DNA of 64,000 nt from Chondrilla cf. caribensis (Eukaryota > Porifera > Demospongiae > Chondrillida > Chondrillidae). The position numbers and the translations under genes were made by a program. The notes beneath the pieces were generated by a model, which did not search any database, was not told the origin of the DNA, and saw only the letters and a list, made by a program, of their open reading frames with translations. The stretch is taken from contig OZ026559.1 in assembly GCA_964020155.1 (NCBI GenBank), positions 2,501,845 to 2,565,844 of the forward strand. Reading direction: 5' to 3'. This document shows positions 60,789 to 64,000 of this stretch, piece by piece; positions within the stretch are counted from its first letter, which is position 1; each line of letters begins with the position of its first letter.

Positions 60789-62569
60789 ATGGCTTCCTCT
60801 GGACGTGGGAGTGTGCGGGAGGGTTCAAAGTATGGCCCAAGCGTCAACCAAGCCGACACGAAGAATTCTTACTTCATACCTGGGTAAGATCAATAGTTGT
60901 TAATATACAAACATACCCATTTAAAAATGAGTCAGTTCCCAATAATTGAGCTTTTCCGCAATATTCGGTGATTTTCGTATAAACTTGACCCTAAGCAAGT
61001 CGTTCACAGCTCACCTTTGATAATCGCTTAAGCTATCGCGAGAAATAGACATTTTTGAAGTGGTAAACTAAACATTAAATCAAGCAATAATATATGGTTC
61101 CATAATCAGTAATCCAAGCTATTTGTTCGTACCCGGCGGAATTCATCCCAGAAAATGGGCGTTTCCTTCGCATCACATCTCAGTAGTATATTATAGACTC
61201 AGGAAGCTCGGTCGGTTTTAGCGTTAATCGACCGTACTGTGAATGGTGAGATTCAGCGAGATGAAGTTGACCTTTCGCCCTGCATGATACGTACTGCAGG
61301 AAGTCAGTATTAATTTGGCACCATATACAGGTGAAGCAATGCATGTACATAACACTTTATCAGCAGGATATTCAAGTATCGCATTCACCCAAGCATGACC
61401 ATCAGTGCTTCTGTATAATAGACACTGAATTGCTAGCAAAGTCCATGCATTTGGCTATGTGCATTTGTATATCTTGTATGGCCGGAGAAATCTTAGTGCA
61501 ATGATCTGTAATGATATTGTGATGATCCTTTGTCTACTCAAGGCATATGCATGTTGTTATATGTATGTACTATCAATGTAGGATTGGGACATTTAAAATA
61601 TTGTGTGCTATACTTATAATATTATGTGTACAGTGTAACCTGTATAATTAAGTTCTTGTTAATCCGCCACCACTTTATCTGCCAAATCTTTTAATCTGCC
61701 ACAATTCCCCAGTACCAATATAATGTACAAGTACCAATGAATATCCAGTTAACCCTCCAAACTTGTTAATCCACCATATTCTTTGAAACGAATTGCAACG
61801 GATTAATGAGTATTCATTGTATAAAGACTACCCAAGGGATCAGAAAAAGGTGGTCTCTATAGACAGGTGGTCTTTATACAGAGGTACTTCACTGTAGTTG
61901 AGTTGACCTAGTGGATAGTCCTTAATGGCCGTTTAGGACAGGTGGTCTTTGTGTAAAGGTGGTTTATAATACAAGTTCCCCTGTATTATGCAGATATTTA
62001 TATTATTGTGTGGTATATTCAATTAACTTTGAAGATGCTGACCCTGTATTATGCAGACATGTATCTTATTGCGTGGTGTATTCAATTAACTTTGAAGATG
62101 CTGACCTAAGCATTTTCTGTGTAAATGAATGGCATAGTATTACATAACACTGACAAGCATGTATATTATTTTAATTAACGATAATATTACATTGGAACCT
62201 GAATTAAAGACCACCTCTACACAGACCACCTGTCCTGAGTGACCATTATAAGGACTATCCACTATGCCAACTCAAATACAGTAGAGCACATCTGTATAAA
62301 TACCACCTGTCTTTAGAGACCACCTTTTCCTGGTCACTTGGGTGGTCTTTATGCAGAGGTTTCACTGTATCATGTTCCTTTCAGATATGGTGGCTATTGT
62401 CCTACTGTTAAGTATTCCAATGGAACTACATATGCCAAAGCTACCCAGAATTTTTGGGATCTTACACGAAGTGAAAGTTTGAACACCAGTGTGATATCTT
62501 CGAATCGAAGGAACAGTTACAGTGGAGAAGGTGTCATCCTCAGCCTTGCAACATCTCAGAGCAGACCAG
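60789..62569 (+). CDS. CIMIP2/FAM166-like (DUF2475) ciliary protein, 5' part
   Basis: Exon 1 60789-60883 (ATG; MASSGRGSVREG...NSYFIP) and exon 2 62385-62569, joined in phase. The junction gives FIPGYGGYCPTVKY and then TTYAKATQ. The pattern IPGYxGYxP...GxTYxxAT is the signature of DUF2475/FAM166-type microtubule inner proteins of cilia and flagella. Exon 2 ends RPG before a GTATTT donor and needs a further exon that I cannot find before 64000, so the gene is incomplete in this window. The family call is from motif memory; the exon pair itself is better supported. Confidence 0.55.
60884..62384. other. Intron with stacked MITE fragments and a 63-bp tandem duplication
   Basis: A relative of the 34.85 kb MITE lies at 61629-61821. 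GGTGGTCTTTATACAGAGGT-type sequence at about 61830-61975 is repeated inverted at about 62195-62370, typical of a pogo/Tigger-like family with CAGTG...ACCTCTGTA ends. Between them, 61979-62106 is a 63-bp unit (CTGTATTATGCAGA...ACTTTGAAGATGCTGA) present twice. Confidence 0.6.
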
Positions 62570-64000
62570 GTATTTGATGAGTACAAAAACATGTACGTGT
62601 GTATCGCATGTTTTTTCCACCAGGAATATCTATAATACATAAAATTAATCATTTTGTTTGTTACACACATCAAACAAAGCTATAACACAGAATGTTTCCA
62701 AATGCTTAGCAATTATGAACAAAGTCCTGAAGAGTGTCCACTGTGGATCAACAGTACTTGTCTTACTGTTTGTGGATTTAATCTTCTCTGGTGGTTTCTC
62801 CTTCATGACTAGCCATGATATTTAGTTATGACTCCCTTCATTTCTCGGTTGCTGGCAACAGGAAAATGGTTGATTTGCATTGATATGATGAAGATTTTGA
62901 CAATTCTGGCTATAAGGATGCTAGTTTGCATACTTGAAGAAACCCAATTTAGTGACAAAGGGCATGTTAGAGAATGGAAACCGTGAATGTTTCCTACATA
63001 TTATTATACATCTTAATGTGCAGAATTTTTGTTCTCCTTTATGAAATTGGTCATTACTCACGTGGGTGGGGGTAGCCCTCTGTGGTCTGACCACAATCAC
63101 CGTTAGTTGACATTCCAACTACTGCCTCCAATGTGTAGGTGTTCCAGCTAATATGTATGTACGTATAAGTTCATCTACATCAGCCTATAATACAAATGTA
63201 CACTTCTTTACATCCAAATATACCTCTCAGCATAAAATGACAACCTGTAATAAATACATTTATATCTTCTATTGTTGGATATTGTGAGTATCTGGCTGAC
63301 TGAAGTGTGAACTACAGTTGAAGGCAGTACATATCATTGTTATGTCAGTGACCTGTACCTGAACCTGTTAACAAGATGACATCATTGATTTATTAAGGGG
63401 TCATAACATTTAATAGGTACCTATATTCAAAGGTTAATTTCCCTATTTGATCTCAACTAGTGAATAGGATTTCATGACTTATTGTTACCTCAGCCATGCT
63501 GTCAATGTAACTTGTTTGTGTTCACTTGGCTGCTAAATGGCTTCGTCACTCGGTATAAAATTCCATGTCCATATGTGCTTGGACCATGGAATTTGGAATG
63601 TCTGTATTGAAGCCATGTTACTTGTTACATATCACTTGTGTTGGTATGTTTCGTGAAATTCTAACAAAATCTTAATTAATGGTGGATATTCATTTAATAA
63701 CCCCCTTTAGGATATTTCTGTATATGCTATGAATTAGTCCTGACCGAAAATAATATTATTATTTATACAATTAAAGGGGAACTGACATCAAAATTTTCGA
63801 TGTCGGCGATTGAAGTCAAGACAGTCAAATATCTAGATGTTCTTGCAGCAAATGCGCTATAATGGAGAGGGAAAATGAGTGTCTTTGCTGTCGCGAGATC
63901 GCTAAAGTTAACGCGAAGTTTGCAGAATGCCGAAAAGGTGCGATGTAGTGTTCTGTATTGCAAAGATGCAATACAGAACGGCATGGCTTTCCTTTCAAAT
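62570..64000. other. Downstream stretch to window end
   Basis: No coding exon recognised. A short inverted repeat is present at the very end (TTCTGTATTGCAAAGATGCAATACAGAA, 63952-63979). Further exons of the ciliary gene may lie here or beyond the window. Confidence 0.5.

Noticed and set aside
63952..63979. Terminal inverted repeat TTCTGTATTGC/GCAATACAGAA as a transposon end
   Set aside because: The two arms are almost adjacent, so it is a short hairpin; the window ends too soon to judge an element.

Overview
This window is eukaryotic, animal genomic DNA. It is AT-rich and full of GT/AG introns, CA/GT microsatellites, MITE-like inverted repeats and retroelement remains. The gene content suggests an early-branching metazoan, most likely a sponge: a receptor kinase with an HGD-type catalytic loop, a Speedy/RINGO CDK activator, a NIDO plus fibronectin-III membrane protein, RNase H1 and intronless rhodopsin-like receptors. 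That placement is inference; a cnidarian or placozoan is not excluded. Exon models were built by hand from splice signals, reading phase and protein motifs. Every junction in the multi-exon models given as complete keeps frame.

Layout. 1-2270 is a second copy of the 3' end and 3' flank of the large gene at 23.8-39.7 kb, including an orphan terminal transmembrane exon. It is cut off by a non-LTR retrotransposon (about 2280-5900) whose frame carries one TGA. 6225-12868 (+) is a seven-exon receptor kinase of 933 aa (signal peptide, Ig-like domains, one TM helix, kinase). 13.1-14.9 kb is non-coding, with a palindrome, a CA array and one possible lone exon. 15.1-21.5 kb is a large inverted duplication carrying two head-to-head Speedy/RINGO genes plus a third exon-1 copy, around a 0.9 kb CA array. 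The left copy has a stop inside the RINGO domain; the right copy is intact through that domain. 21.5-23.8 kb is the duplicated flank, with two insertions that the copy at 1-2270 lacks. 23779-39703 (-) is a 22-exon, 1787-aa single-pass membrane protein made of three tandem modules (Cys-rich, NIDO, FN3, FN3, FN3) and a terminal TM exon.

39.7-44.3 kb is intergenic. 44302-51635 (-) is a complete eight-exon RNase H1 gene of 225 aa; its introns hold a LINE fragment with a 15-bp target duplication and a 54-bp minisatellite. 53567-54985 and 58853-60259 (+) are paralogous intronless rhodopsin-like GPCRs of 472 and 468 aa. 60789-62569 (+) is the 5' part of a probable CIMIP2/FAM166-like axonemal gene that runs on past the last exon I can see.

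The genes do not form an operon. They share a history of segmental and inverted duplication and of small foldback elements. Several of these elements carry a recurring CTGATGAAG-hairpin-CGAAAC core that resembles a hammerhead ribozyme. One of them is a clean insertion with a 14-bp target duplication and an empty site elsewhere in the window; this is the most interesting signal found.
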